A stretch of DNA of 64,000 nucleotides, taken from positions 84,593 to 148,592 of the forward strand of contig NZ_BAABFA010000018.1 of NCBI RefSeq assembly GCF_039540515.1. Direction: 5' to 3'. The notes beneath the pieces were generated by a model. The model saw nothing but the letters and a program-made list of their open reading frames with translations. It was not told where the DNA came from and searched no databases. The position numbers and the translations under genes were made by a program. This document shows, in pieces, positions 52,265 to 60,476 of this stretch (position 1 is its first letter; the number at the start of each line of letters is the position of its first letter). Source of the DNA: Nemorincola caseinilytica. Lineage in GTDB: Bacteria; Bacteroidota; Bacteroidia; Chitinophagales; Chitinophagaceae.

Positions 52265-52310
52265 TGACCGCTCGGTAATTGCCTGTTCCCATATTTTAGT
52301 GCCGGGGGCT

Positions 52311-52340
52311 TTGATGATCATTATGGGTATTGTACATTTG
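52311..52340 (+). promoter_or_regulatory. Bacteroidota-type promoter
   Basis: TTG at 52311-52313, 19-nt spacer, TACATTTG at 52333-52340; both ideal. It drives the gene at 52361. Confidence 0.75.
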
Positions 52341-52360
52341 TATCCATAAAACTCCTCAAC

Positions 52361-52801
52361 GTGAAACGTATACTATTATTATTGCTACTTGCACTTTCCT
52401 CTGCTTTCGCATATGCACAGAACTATAACCTGGGTAAATCGAAGGACGGTATCGACGATCTGTATATCATGTCGGTGACGACGAGCAAGGCTACCAAGAC
52501 CGTTACTGTGATAGACAGGATAAAACCTGTGCAGGGCAGGCTGGAGGATTTTCGCGAGAAGGCCAAGAACGAAGCCCCCAAAGAGGTGGACAAGAACGAG
52601 CTGAGCAAACTGAGCTTCTATAAGCGCAAGGTGCAGTTCAACCAGCCGGCAAAGGCCTACCGTGTGCTGGAGTACTCTTACTTCGACCTGAGCGGAAAGC
52701 TGATACAGAAGGTGGAGATAGATGAGGAAGATGCCAAATGGCTGCGTTTGCCCAAGGAGTCGCTGCTGGAGGCCGAATTCAATAAGGTGGCCAACATATG
52801 A
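52361..52801 (+). CDS. Small secreted protein, unknown function
   Basis: 146 aa starting with GTG at 52361, placed 20 nt after an ideal promoter. A signal peptide (MKRILLLLLLALSSAFAYAQ) is followed by a charged domain with VTVIDRIKPVQGRLEDFREK and LEYSYFDLSGKLIQKVEID. The last stretch (W-L-R-L-P-K-E-S-L-L-E) is helical. Probably a periplasmic protein; no known family. Confidence 0.7.
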   Translation: MKRILLLLLLALSSAFAYAQNYNLGKSKDGIDDLYIMSVTTSKATKTVTVIDRIKPVQGRLEDFREKAKNEAPKEVDKNELSKLSFYKRKVQFNQPAKAYRVLEYSYFDLSGKLIQKVEIDEEDAKWLRLPKESLLEAEFNKVANI

Positions 52802-52857
52802 TCCGCCCGGCATTCGCCCATATACTCATGGCCTGTTCGTGGTAACGGCCATTCCCT

Positions 52858-52865
52858 TACTTTTG
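52858..52865 (+). promoter_or_regulatory. -7 element TACTTTTG for tpiA
   Basis: An exact TAnnTTTG match 71 nt before the tpiA ATG; only a near match (TTC) is present at -33. Confidence 0.5.
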
Positions 52866-52935
52866 CCTCTTTTTTGAAACCAGGATGCAGCGAAGTAGCG
52901 TGAGCTAGCCGCAGCAACCGCAAACACACATATAT

Positions 52936-53703
52936 ATGCGCCGCAAAATAGTAGCAGCCAACTGGAAGATGAACCTGAGCCTTGCCGAAGGCGCAGCGCT
53001 TGTGAACGACATATGTGCAGGCATACCCCGGCTTGCCGATGACAGGAAAGTAGTGATAGCGCCGCCATTTATACATATACCGCAGACGGTGGCACAACTG
53101 GCCAAAACAGACCATGTGCATGCTGCTGCGCAGAACTGCTACCAGGAAAGCGCAGGCGCGTATACGGGTGAAGTATCGGCCGGTATGCTGAAGAGCGCAG
53201 AGGTAGAATATGTGATCATAGGTCACTCGGAAAGGAGGCAGTATTTTGCCGAGACCGACGAGATGCTGGCGCGTAAAACAGACCAGGCACTGGCGAATGG
53301 CCTGCAGGTGATATTCTGCTGCGGCGAACCGCTATCGGTACGCGATGCGGATACGCAGAACGCCTTTGTAGAGGCACAGTTGAAGGATGGCCTCTTTCAC
53401 CTTACTGCGGCGCAGATGAGCAATGTAGTGATAGCTTACGAACCGATATGGGCCATAGGTACGGGCCGTACAGCAAGCTCGGAGCAGGCACAGGACATGC
53501 ATGCACACATACGCGCTGTATTGGCGGCAAAATATGGCAGCGAAGTAGCTGCTGCAACACCCATATTGTATGGTGGTAGCTGCAAGCCATCGAACGCGGC
53601 AGAGCTCTTTGCATGTGCCGATGTGGATGGAGGCCTGATAGGTGGCGCATCGCTGAAGGCTGCGGAATTCCTGGGAATAATAGATGCGATGGTAAAGGCT
53701 TAA
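52936..53703 (+). CDS. tpiA: Triosephosphate isomerase
   Basis: 255 aa, full length. The catalytic residues are present: Asn and Lys in AANWKMN (residues 7-13), His in VIIGHSERR (about 97) and Glu in IAYEPIWAIGTG (about 170). The phosphate loop is PILYGGSCKPSN with GGLIGGASL. It interconverts dihydroxyacetone phosphate and glyceraldehyde 3-phosphate in glycolysis. By hand count 16 of 17 Ile codons are ATA, showing that ATA is preferred even in a gene expected to be highly expressed. Confidence 0.97.
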   Translation: MRRKIVAANWKMNLSLAEGAALVNDICAGIPRLADDRKVVIAPPFIHIPQTVAQLAKTDHVHAAAQNCYQESAGAYTGEVSAGMLKSAEVEYVIIGHSERRQYFAETDEMLARKTDQALANGLQVIFCCGEPLSVRDADTQNAFVEAQLKDGLFHLTAAQMSNVVIAYEPIWAIGTGRTASSEQAQDMHAHIRAVLAAKYGSEVAAATPILYGGSCKPSNAAELFACADVDGGLIGGASLKAAEFLGIIDAMVKA

Positions 53704-53721
53704 AAATATGTGTTCGGAATT

Positions 53722-53751
53722 TTGGAGGGAAACGAAACACTCGTATATTTG
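53722..53751 (+). promoter_or_regulatory. Promoter of tRNA-Glu
   Basis: TTG at 53722-53724, 19-nt spacer and TATATTTG at 53744-53751, all ideal; the tRNA starts 18 nt later. Confidence 0.8.
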
Positions 53752-53769
53752 CACTCCAATTCCACGGAT

Positions 53770-53841
53770 GGCGCGTTGGTCAATCGGCTAAGACGCCTCC
53801 CTTTCACGGAGGAATGACGGGTTCGATTCCCGTACGTGCTA
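53770..53841 (+). tRNA. tRNA-Glu (anticodon TTC)
   Basis: A full cloverleaf can be folded. Acceptor GGCGCGT (53770-53776) pairs with ACGTGCT (53834-53840), discriminator A. The anticodon stem CCTCC/GGAGG encloses CTTTCAC, anticodon TTC. The T-arm is ACGGG-TTCGATT-CCCGT. Two acceptor pairs are G-T wobbles. CCA is not encoded. Confidence 0.95.
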
Positions 53842-53845
53842 CAAA

Positions 53846-53943
53846 CAAAAATGCTAAAAAGCCCACCAGTACTAACTGATGGGCCTTTTAGTTTTTAAGA
53901 ATGTTGATGAAATATGGTGTGGCAGAGGGAAACGAAAAACATT
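53846..53943 (+). repeat. Diverged direct repeat left of the lipase gene
   Basis: About 98 bp matching 55786-55869 with substitutions and one roughly 11-nt gap. It starts CAAAAATGCTAAAA and ends GAAAAACATT in both copies and contains the tRNA terminator. From here to 54223 no gene is seen. Confidence 0.75.
53854..53896 (+). terminator. Terminator after tRNA-Glu
   Basis: CTAAAA...GCCCA.CAGT (53854-53870) pairs with ACTGATGGGC.TTTTAG (53875-53891) with two mismatches, then TTTTT. Confidence 0.85.
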
Positions 53944-54223
53944 ACCTCAGGCGGAGTAGTTGATACTAGCGACGGAGCTGCGTCAAAATGCAACACAGGT
54001 TTTATTCTTGCGCCATATCTACGGCAAGGGCCGGCATAGATGTAGCAAAAGCGAACGGGGTTTTCTTCATTGTTCCCTGCAGTAGTATGAGCTAATATGC
54101 TCCACACTCAAAAAAGCCTCATTCATCATCATTTAAGACCTATTTCACACATGTCTTTTTATCATTCGTGTTTTTTGTGGTGCACCTTCGTTCCATTCCT
54201 CATCAAACCACAAAACACTTACA

Positions 54224-55765
54224 ATGAGAAAACTAACACTGTTCGTCGCCTCGCTCAGCCTCATGCTGGCATGCAAAACACCCGATAAGGCCGTTGGTGC
54301 CGTTACCGGAAATGGCCAGCTACCTCCAAGCTTCAATCAGCGGGAGATCTTTTCGCTTTCCATGCTATCCAATCTTCCTGCATCCACCTATGCATTATTT
54401 TACCTGGCCGATCTGAATGAGAACAAGTCATACCGGGCCGATACACTTATGGTGGGTTTTGCGAGCCCTATCATAGATGCTACACTGGCCAATGCCGTAG
54501 ACAATAGTGTGAGCAATGCACCACTTAAACTGTCGAACTGGAAAAGAGTATGGGGGCCTGCCGTAATGTCCTCGCATACTTCTTTCCTGCTCACTGATAA
54601 GGGTGGCGCGGCATGGGTATCCTCTGCCTCTATGACCATATTCCACAATACTGCCACACCCGGCAACTATGTGGTGGGTATACAGGCCACGAACCCATGC
54701 AGTCTTCAGGATTGGATGACCTACGATTTCAATGTGAAGCAGCAGCAGCCATGGTACTATGGTTCACCTACATCCGGCAATATGTCAATGGGCACCTATC
54801 TGGGGCTTACTGCCATTATGGGTCTTACCAGCAATAATGGCGTTACAGCGGTGCAGTTCCTGGATAGCATTATAAAGAATTCGAAAATACAGAACAGTAT
54901 AGTTATCACCGGCCACAGCCTGGGTGGTGCGCTGTCTCCGGTGTTCGCCCTGTATATGCAGCATCAGCTGGACTCTATAGGTGGTGGCAAAAGCAACGAT
55001 TCGGTGTATTGCCTGTCTACCGCAGGAGCTACACCCGGCGATACTACATTTGCCAATTATTACAATAGTGTAATGGGTGCGCACACTGTTCGCATCTGGA
55101 ACTTTTACGATCTTGTGCCTCGTGGATGGGTTCCTTCCCTGCTCACACCGGCCATGTCCACCAATGGTGTGGGTGGCCTCTATTCTCAGTCCGGCGGCAG
55201 CATGGCATACGACACTGTTCTTGATTGCAGCGGAAAGACATACATCCCTCAGCCCTACATTGCAGGCCCTACATCAGCTACCGTAAATTCGGTGATAACC
55301 ACGGTGATCAATAAAGCGGATTCGGCCGCTGTACCGTATAGATACATCTGCAATAATGGCATCAATTTTCAGGGTGCGGCCACCAATGGCAATTCGGGTA
55401 TCTATGTGAGCCTCGACACGGTGGAGTCCTTTACGACCAAAGCCCTGTTCGCAGCCATAAATCTCGCATATGGCTACAACTTCGATTATAATGACTTTCT
55501 TTTCCTGTCAGAAGAAGCAGCACAGCATACCGATGCTTATGGTATGTATTTCCAGACCCGTGGCATACATGAATATGTGAAGGCACGGGTGCAGGCAAGC
55601 CCTATCAGCACCTATCATTTCTCCTGTTCACCGGTATACATGCCCTTTAAACTTTTAGCTGAAAAGAAAACACAGCCGGCCGCGCCAAGTGTAGTGATAC
55701 CACCCAACATGGGTACTGCAGAGTTCATGATGGCCTATATACACTGCAAAGGTCTTTTGGACTAA
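54224..55765 (+). CDS. Class 3 lipase family lipoprotein
   Basis: 513 aa with a lipoprotein signal (lipobox L-M-L-A-C, Cys17). The alpha/beta-hydrolase nucleophile is Ser232 in IVITGHSLGGALSPV, as in class 3 lipases; HTVRIWNFYDLVPRGW beyond it holds the likely catalytic Asp. It probably hydrolyses lipids outside the cytoplasm. Codon use differs from the neighbours: by hand count its Ile codons are 12 ATA, 10 ATC and 3 ATT, against nearly all ATA in tpiA. It is flanked by two diverged copies of one terminator region and stands next to a tRNA gene, so acquisition by transfer is plausible. Confidence 0.88.
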   Translation: MRKLTLFVASLSLMLACKTPDKAVGAVTGNGQLPPSFNQREIFSLSMLSNLPASTYALFYLADLNENKSYRADTLMVGFASPIIDATLANAVDNSVSNAPLKLSNWKRVWGPAVMSSHTSFLLTDKGGAAWVSSASMTIFHNTATPGNYVVGIQATNPCSLQDWMTYDFNVKQQQPWYYGSPTSGNMSMGTYLGLTAIMGLTSNNGVTAVQFLDSIIKNSKIQNSIVITGHSLGGALSPVFALYMQHQLDSIGGGKSNDSVYCLSTAGATPGDTTFANYYNSVMGAHTVRIWNFYDLVPRGWVPSLLTPAMSTNGVGGLYSQSGGSMAYDTVLDCSGKTYIPQPYIAGPTSATVNSVITTVINKADSAAVPYRYICNNGINFQGAATNGNSGIYVSLDTVESFTTKALFAAINLAYGYNFDYNDFLFLSEEAAQHTDAYGMYFQTRGIHEYVKARVQASPISTYHFSCSPVYMPFKLLAEKKTQPAAPSVVIPPNMGTAEFMMAYIHCKGLLD

Positions 55766-55785
55766 CCTCCGCTATAGTGAAAAAG

Positions 55786-55869
55786 CAAAAATGCTAAAAG
55801 CCCACCGGCACTAACCGGTGGGCTTATAATTTTAAAGAATGTGGTGGGGCAAGGGATAAGAAAAACATT
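55786..55869 (+). repeat. Diverged direct repeat right of the lipase gene
   Basis: About 84 bp matching 53846-53943. Its hairpin differs from the other copy by paired changes (CCAGT/ACTGA against CCGGC/CCGGT) that keep the stem. Confidence 0.75.
55798..55833 (+). terminator. Terminator after the lipase gene
   Basis: A perfect 11-bp stem, AAGCCCACCGG (55798-55808) with CCGGTGGGCTT (55815-55825), followed by an A/T-rich tail. Confidence 0.88.
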
Positions 55870-55875
55870 CACGCT

Positions 55876-55897
55876 AACGGGGTCGGAGACCTCCGTT
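55876..55897. repeat. GGA-triloop hairpin
   Basis: GGTC-GGA-GACC (55881-55891) inside AACGG...CCGTT. It has the same loop as the pair at 24271-24312 but a different stem. Confidence 0.5.
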
Positions 55898-55928
55898 AAG
55901 GGGAAAAGAGAAGTGCCAGTTCACGGCA

Positions 55929-56225
55929 TCAGGCGGCCCATACGGGGGCGGGTATCATCTCGGCCTCGCGAACGGTAGAGAACAGCAGTCCGCCGTTCAC
56001 CAGCTCTACGGGTTGCAGGTCTTTTACAGCCAGCATGCGCCAGAAAATGGTGCGGCCATGGCGGTCTACAAAAGTGGTCTCTTCGCTTTGCCCGGTAGTG
56101 CGTGCCTCTGTTACGGCCATCTGCTCGTCTTCGGCAAATACGAGCCTCCATTGTTCCTCATACTGGTCGGTGAATTGTCCGTCACATTCTATGCGATAAA
56201 TTATCTGTGCGGTAAATGCTCTCAT
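55929..56225 (-). CDS. DUF4288-like small protein
   Basis: 98 aa, cytoplasmic. It resembles DUF4288: a beta strand with YRIECDG near the start, YEEQWRLVFAEDEQMAVTEA (edge strand and helix), FVDRHGRTIFWRMLAVKDLQ and a C-terminal E-M-I-P-A-P strand. The family is small and uncharacterised in function, usually found as single genes. A terminator-like hairpin (56286-56315) separates it from the LiaF-like gene upstream. Confidence 0.75.
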   Translation of the reverse strand: MRAFTAQIIYRIECDGQFTDQYEEQWRLVFAEDEQMAVTEARTTGQSEETTFVDRHGRTIFWRMLAVKDLQPVELVNGGLLFSTVREAEMIPAPVWAA

Positions 56226-56285
56226 AAAAAGTATAGTGTGCTGTAGTGTGATATATAAAAAACGAGTTGCTATTGTATTTTATTT

Positions 56286-56315
56286 CATGAGGCGGTATGT
56301 AAATACCGCCTCATG
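56286..56315 (-). terminator. Hairpin after the LiaF-like gene
   Basis: A perfect 12-bp stem, CATGAGGCGGTA (56286-56297) with TACCGCCTCATG (56304-56315), loop of 6. It follows the stop of the minus-strand gene at 56325. On the plus strand it is followed by a T-rich run, so it could work in both directions. Confidence 0.8.
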
Positions 56316-56324
56316 ATGTTTTTC

Positions 56325-57083
56325 TTAGTACGATTTGATGTCGATGCTGCCGAAGGTGCAGCTACCGGTAAGTATCAGCTTTTTGCGCGTTTCGCCGGCC
56401 ACGGGGGCGTGTATCACACGCTCGTCCTCTACAGAGCCGAAGGATGGTCTTATCTCGTTCTGCAGGTCCCAGTTGGCAGGGATCACTAGCTCTATGGCGC
56501 CGAAGGCTACGCGGCAATCCAGTACTACGGATGGCGAGGTCATATCGGACTGGGTGAGGTTTATCTCGCTGCCGCCGAATGTGACGGTAGCCGAACCGCC
56601 TTTGAAGTCCTTCGAGGTAATGATCTCTTTGCGGCCGCCAAAAGTGACATCTATCCTCAGACTGTCTTCGGACGATACATGCGCGCCGCCTACGGTCTCA
56701 TCGAAGCGGTGTTTGTGACGAGGGCGGAACACTATCATAAGGCCCAGCGCTATGAGCATTACCGGCCATACCAGCTTGCTGGATGATACGCCCATTATCT
56801 CGAACCTGGGTATGAGGTGAAAAGTACCCAATGCTATCAGTATCCACCAGGCATTGTTCCTGAACCTGTTCTTTACCCCTATCATGGTACCCATGGCTAT
56901 GAGTATGAGCGGCCACAGCGAATGAAGGCATATATGCAGCAGGCCCAGTGTTTTGAGCAGCAGACCTACACCTATCAGCGCCAGTATGATACCAAAAACT
57001 ATACGGCCACCCCTGTGGTCTTTCTGATGGTATTCATATCCCTTGTATTGCCATTTGTTCTGCCAGTTATTATGGTCGTTCAT
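56325..57083 (-). CDS. LiaF-like membrane protein (DUF5668 + C-terminal beta domain)
   Basis: 252 aa from the ATG at 57083, 20 nt after an ideal minus-strand promoter; the longer frame would begin upstream of it. Four membrane helices (IVFGIILALIGVGLLLKTLG, LWPLILIAMGTMIGV, WWILIALGTFHLI, VWPVMLIALGLMIVF) are followed by a beta-helix-like domain with ATVTFGGSEINLTQ and CRVAFGAIELVIP. This is the architecture of LiaF/VraT-type sensors of cell-envelope stress, which control two-component systems in Firmicutes. No such system is adjacent, so the partner is unknown. Confidence 0.85.
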   Translation of the reverse strand: MNDHNNWQNKWQYKGYEYHQKDHRGGRIVFGIILALIGVGLLLKTLGLLHICLHSLWPLILIAMGTMIGVKNRFRNNAWWILIALGTFHLIPRFEIMGVSSSKLVWPVMLIALGLMIVFRPRHKHRFDETVGGAHVSSEDSLRIDVTFGGRKEIITSKDFKGGSATVTFGGSEINLTQSDMTSPSVVLDCRVAFGAIELVIPANWDLQNEIRPSFGSVEDERVIHAPVAGETRKKLILTGSCTFGSIDIKSY

Positions 57084-57102
57084 CTGTTCCTTATTTATGG
57101 AA

Positions 57103-57131
57103 CAAAAGTAAGAACAGCGAATACCGTGCAA
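57103..57131 (-). promoter_or_regulatory. Bacteroidota-type promoter of the LiaF-like gene
   Basis: On the minus strand: TTG (57131-57129), 18-nt spacer, TACTTTTG (57110-57103). Both boxes are exact. Confidence 0.7.
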
Positions 57132-57203
57132 AAGCGATATTAGGCGAGGGATAAAGGAAGGGCGGTGAATACGCCCATATTGTCGGTGAATGAGTTGTGC
57201 GGC

Positions 57204-57737
57204 TTACAGCTCCAGCATCTTGTTCACGGTGGCCCAGTTGCGGGTGGTGGCCTTCACGCCTAATTTTTTCTCTATGAATGTGTTGGAAAAGCAGGTCTTG
57301 CCGTAGTTGTTGCTGTATATATACACTTCACGGTTCACTACACGGGCATACTCGGCATCGTTGGAATATACACCCAGCGAACCGCGCACATCGAATGCGG
57401 GCACCTCTGAGAGGAAGGTGACATAGAGACGGTTCTTCTCTTCGGTCTTGATGGTGGTGAGGGGATTGTTCTGCACTATCTCTTCCATTTCGCTAAGGAG
57501 GCGCAGCATTATATCTACCTCATAGCCCAGCTTTTGTTTCAGCTTTGTTTCTATGGTATGTACCAGGGTAGCGCCATCAATGAGCGGTGCATCGAACAGT
57601 ACATTACCGCCAAGCATGTACGTTACCACGTTCTCTACACCGGGAACCTCTCCGAAATAAGCCTTTAGGTCGTCCATAGATACAGAAGGCTGCCCGGTAA
57701 CGTTTATTCCTCTCAGTAAAGCTATATATCGTGTCAT
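57204..57737 (-). CDS. DUF1697 domain protein
   Basis: 177 aa from the ATG at 57737, which starts MTRYIALLRGINVTGQPSVS, the DUF1697 hallmark; the 7 codons upstream are less likely. Other family marks are VVTYMLGGNVLFDA and KCFSNTFIEKKLGVKATTRNW (first residue here T). The family is soluble, widespread and without a proven function. It lies about 120 nt after the LiaF-like gene's start on the same strand, apparently separate. Confidence 0.9.
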   Translation of the reverse strand: MTRYIALLRGINVTGQPSVSMDDLKAYFGEVPGVENVVTYMLGGNVLFDAPLIDGATLVHTIETKLKQKLGYEVDIMLRLLSEMEEIVQNNPLTTIKTEEKNRLYVTFLSEVPAFDVRGSLGVYSNDAEYARVVNREVYIYSNNYGKTCFSNTFIEKKLGVKATTRNWATVNKMLEL

Positions 57738-57840
57738 GCAAAGGGGGATATACCTCAAAAGATGGTCTGCGAATATAAATAAAAAACCGAAGGGAGGGGA
57801 GAGGGGATACAGATGTAATTTATCGTTTTGTAATGAGCCG

Positions 57841-58743
57841 TTACCGGAGGGGCGTTACCGTATAGCCCGCTTTGCGCAGCAGGGAAATGACGCCATTGGG
57901 CCCGGCCAGGTGGCCTGCGCCCACGGCAAAGAACACCGATGAGCCGTGCATCATACCTGCCATACGGTCTATCCATTTTTTGTTGCGGTCGTCCAGCAGC
58001 GCTGCTGCTGATGTGCCCATCTGGCCCGAGCTTGCTATCATGGTGTGCAGTGTGGCTATATCCTGGCTTTTGTAGGCCGTTATCATTTTGCGGTACTCTT
58101 CCTGCTCTTCCCGGGCTTTTTTGTCATCCATGCTTTCCAGTATATATTTCACTGCGCTGTCGGCGGGTATGGTCTCCAGGGCCTTGAACTGTTCGAACAT
58201 GGTCTCCAGCCCCATCATCTCTTTTTTACCGGCCACCCTGTGCATTATATCCGCTTCGTACGATAGCGGAGCGTCGCAGGGCGAGGCCGTGTGCTGGGTG
58301 ATGAGCATCAGCATTGTTACCGGCTTCAGCATCAATATCATAGAGGGGCTCATGTTCAGGCTGTCGCGTACATATTTTTCCAGTTGCTTGTACTGTTGCG
58401 GGGTAAAATATTCGGAGAGCGCTTTGGTAAAGTCGAGCATCATATTCATGTTCGCCATGGTGGCCTCGTCCAGGTCGTCATCTGCACCCAGCCCCATGGC
58501 GCTCATGTCCAGTTCCAGGCATACTTTCTCACTTTTATCCAGGGTCTGCTGCATGGTGGTGGTCCATACATGGTCGGTGGGGCATATGAGGTGTATGGTA
58601 CCGAACAGGTAGGAGGATTTGGGGAGCCCTTTACCGCTTATTTGCCACAGCAGCGATGTATCGCCACCGGCAGGGCGGGCATGTACCTTATGGCAGGCCA
58701 GCAGTACTACGAGGCCGGCTATTATGCTTATCGCTTTTTTCAT
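57841..58743 (-). CDS. TraB/GumN family protein
   Basis: 300 aa from the ATG at 58743, giving an export signal (MKKAISIIAGLVVLLACHK; a Cys at residue 17 could be a lipid site). The family core is LLWQISGKGLPKSSYLFGTI, followed by HLICPTDHVW and a conserved late GSSVFFAVGAGHLAGPNGVI. TraB/GumN proteins are thought to be metal-dependent proteases of the Tiki type; the two His/Glu-containing motifs fit that. The product probably acts in the periplasm. Length is normal. Confidence 0.9.
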   Translation of the reverse strand: MKKAISIIAGLVVLLACHKVHARPAGGDTSLLWQISGKGLPKSSYLFGTIHLICPTDHVWTTTMQQTLDKSEKVCLELDMSAMGLGADDDLDEATMANMNMMLDFTKALSEYFTPQQYKQLEKYVRDSLNMSPSMILMLKPVTMLMLITQHTASPCDAPLSYEADIMHRVAGKKEMMGLETMFEQFKALETIPADSAVKYILESMDDKKAREEQEEYRKMITAYKSQDIATLHTMIASSGQMGTSAAALLDDRNKKWIDRMAGMMHGSSVFFAVGAGHLAGPNGVISLLRKAGYTVTPLR

Positions 58744-58787
58744 TCGCTTTTTTCTTTTTCTCGGTGAGCGGTAAAGGTACATATGAA

Positions 58788-58812
58788 AAATGCCCCCGTA
58801 GCGGGGGCATTT
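58788..58812 (-). terminator. Terminator after the thioredoxin-DUF5106 gene
   Basis: A perfect 10-bp stem, AAATGCCCCC (58788-58797) with GGGGGCATTT (58803-58812), followed on the minus strand by TTC. Confidence 0.85.
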
Positions 58813-58835
58813 CATTTATGCTGAGGAACGGGGCA

Positions 58836-60296
58836 TTATTTGCTTGCTCCTTCCTTTTTGTCCTTGTCTTTTTCTTTCTTCTCTATCATCTCTATGAGGC
58901 CGGCTATATTGTGATGGTCGAGCCTTTTACCCTTTATGATCTTCTTCTCGTCGAGCAGGTAGATGGTGGGGGTGCTGTATACATCGAACTTGTTGTGATA
59001 GTCGCTGGTATGGTCGTTGTCCCATGTGTTTATCCATTCGCCCATGTTGTACTTCTTTATGAAGTCGGAGATGGCTTTTTCCTCACCTTCGGTAGCTACG
59101 GTGAACATCTTCACACCTTTGCTCTTGAGCACCTCTTTGTAGAGCGAATCTATAGAGGGCATCTCGTGCTGGCAGTGGCCGCAGGAGGGCGAGTAGAATA
59201 TGATAAGGGTGTATTTGCCCTTCACGCCATGCAGGCTCTCGGTCTTTTTGGTAGCTATGTTGGGCAGCTTTATCTCGGGCGCCAGGTTGCCTATCACGTT
59301 GGGGGCTATCTTGCGGGCGCGGTCTATGTATTTTTCCAGCTCTTCGGGTTTCAGCCAGAAGGCATCGCCCTTCATGTAGTAGTTCTCTACCAGGTATACG
59401 AATACCTCGTCCATGCCCATCACCTTGCTGTTCTCTACATAGCGGGTTATCCACCATAGGGTGTAGTGGAACATGTCTTTGGTGCCCTTGGACTTGCGCA
59501 GCAGCACATCGGCCTCTTTTTCCACGCTGTCGGTCCAGGGCAGTACCAGCTTGCTGAAGTACTCGTCCAGGCGGGCATCGTAGATAGGTGTGTATATGAG
59601 CCTGTCATCGCGGAAGTCGAAGTTGTCCCAGAAATGGCCTTTGTAATAGCGGTAATTGAAGGTGCTGTCCTTGGTCTTGCCATCTTCCAGGAAGTGGTCG
59701 CCCTCGGGTATGGTAGGTGTTTCTATGGCATTGAAGATAGTGGCCAGCAGCGAGCCGGGATAGTTCTTCACATAGTCGCGACGGTACTTGTTCAGCTCTT
59801 TCGATGCGGCCACGGCTTTTTTGCGGATGGCTGCAGTGTCATCGGCCGTCTTGGCGGTCTCCAGCTCTTTTTTCAGTTTTTCCTCGCCCTGGCTGTAGGT
59901 CTTCAGGTATTTCACATATTCGCTGAAGCGGGTGTTCTCGGGAGAGTTCTTGTATTCTATACCGTCGGGTATCTTGTCTATGGGGGCTACTATGGTTATA
60001 TCGTCGCCCTTGTTCATCAGTACTTCAAAATTGGTCTGAAGATCGGACAGGTAGAGGATGTATATGCCACCTACGAAGTCGGCGCTGGTACTGTTGAAGA
60101 CAGCGGTCCCGTTCTTATCGAACCGGGCAGAGTCGGTCTTGAAGATGGTGGGCCTGTTCTTGCCGTAGTAGTGGGCCAGGTACACCATAGAGTCCTTTAC
60201 GCCGGGCATTTTCAGTGTCAGGTGGTAGCCGTCCTTTGCCCAGGACGACATGAACGGGGTAAGCAGCAATGCAGTGATGAGAGAGATCCGCTTCAT
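58836..60296 (-). CDS. DUF5106 and thioredoxin-like thiol-disulfide protein
   Basis: 486 aa with a signal peptide (ending SSWA). Residues about 25-130 form a beta domain of the DUF4369 type (GYHLTLKMPGVKDSMVYLAH). A helical DUF5106-like middle follows. The C-terminal 150 residues are a thioredoxin fold with the active site SPSCGHCQHEMPS, so it is a TlpA-type periplasmic oxidoreductase. Long Lys-rich tail (KDKDKKEGASK). Such proteins reduce or reshuffle disulfides, for example in cytochrome maturation or stress. Promoter at 60367-60398. Confidence 0.92.
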   Translation of the reverse strand: MKRISLITALLLTPFMSSWAKDGYHLTLKMPGVKDSMVYLAHYYGKNRPTIFKTDSARFDKNGTAVFNSTSADFVGGIYILYLSDLQTNFEVLMNKGDDITIVAPIDKIPDGIEYKNSPENTRFSEYVKYLKTYSQGEEKLKKELETAKTADDTAAIRKKAVAASKELNKYRRDYVKNYPGSLLATIFNAIETPTIPEGDHFLEDGKTKDSTFNYRYYKGHFWDNFDFRDDRLIYTPIYDARLDEYFSKLVLPWTDSVEKEADVLLRKSKGTKDMFHYTLWWITRYVENSKVMGMDEVFVYLVENYYMKGDAFWLKPEELEKYIDRARKIAPNVIGNLAPEIKLPNIATKKTESLHGVKGKYTLIIFYSPSCGHCQHEMPSIDSLYKEVLKSKGVKMFTVATEGEEKAISDFIKKYNMGEWINTWDNDHTSDYHNKFDVYSTPTIYLLDEKKIIKGKRLDHHNIAGLIEMIEKKEKDKDKKEGASK

Positions 60297-60366
60297 ACTT
60301 TTTTCTTATTGGTTGGTTTCGTCAAAAAAAGACGCTCGTATATATTCTTTAGTTAGTTGAGGGTAT

Positions 60367-60398
60367 CAAAAATAGATCATAAAATGGTTAGCAGGCAA
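60367..60398 (-). promoter_or_regulatory. Bacteroidota-type promoter of the thioredoxin-DUF5106 gene
   Basis: On the minus strand: TTG (60398-60396), 21-nt spacer, TATTTTTG (60374-60367). The leader would be about 65 nt. Confidence 0.6.
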
Positions 60399-60476
60399 TG
60401 TGCATGAGGTTCATTTTCATAAAATTCACAAGTTTTTAAATAAATGGACCTCGGGGGTAGTGGCAGTTATCATTTC

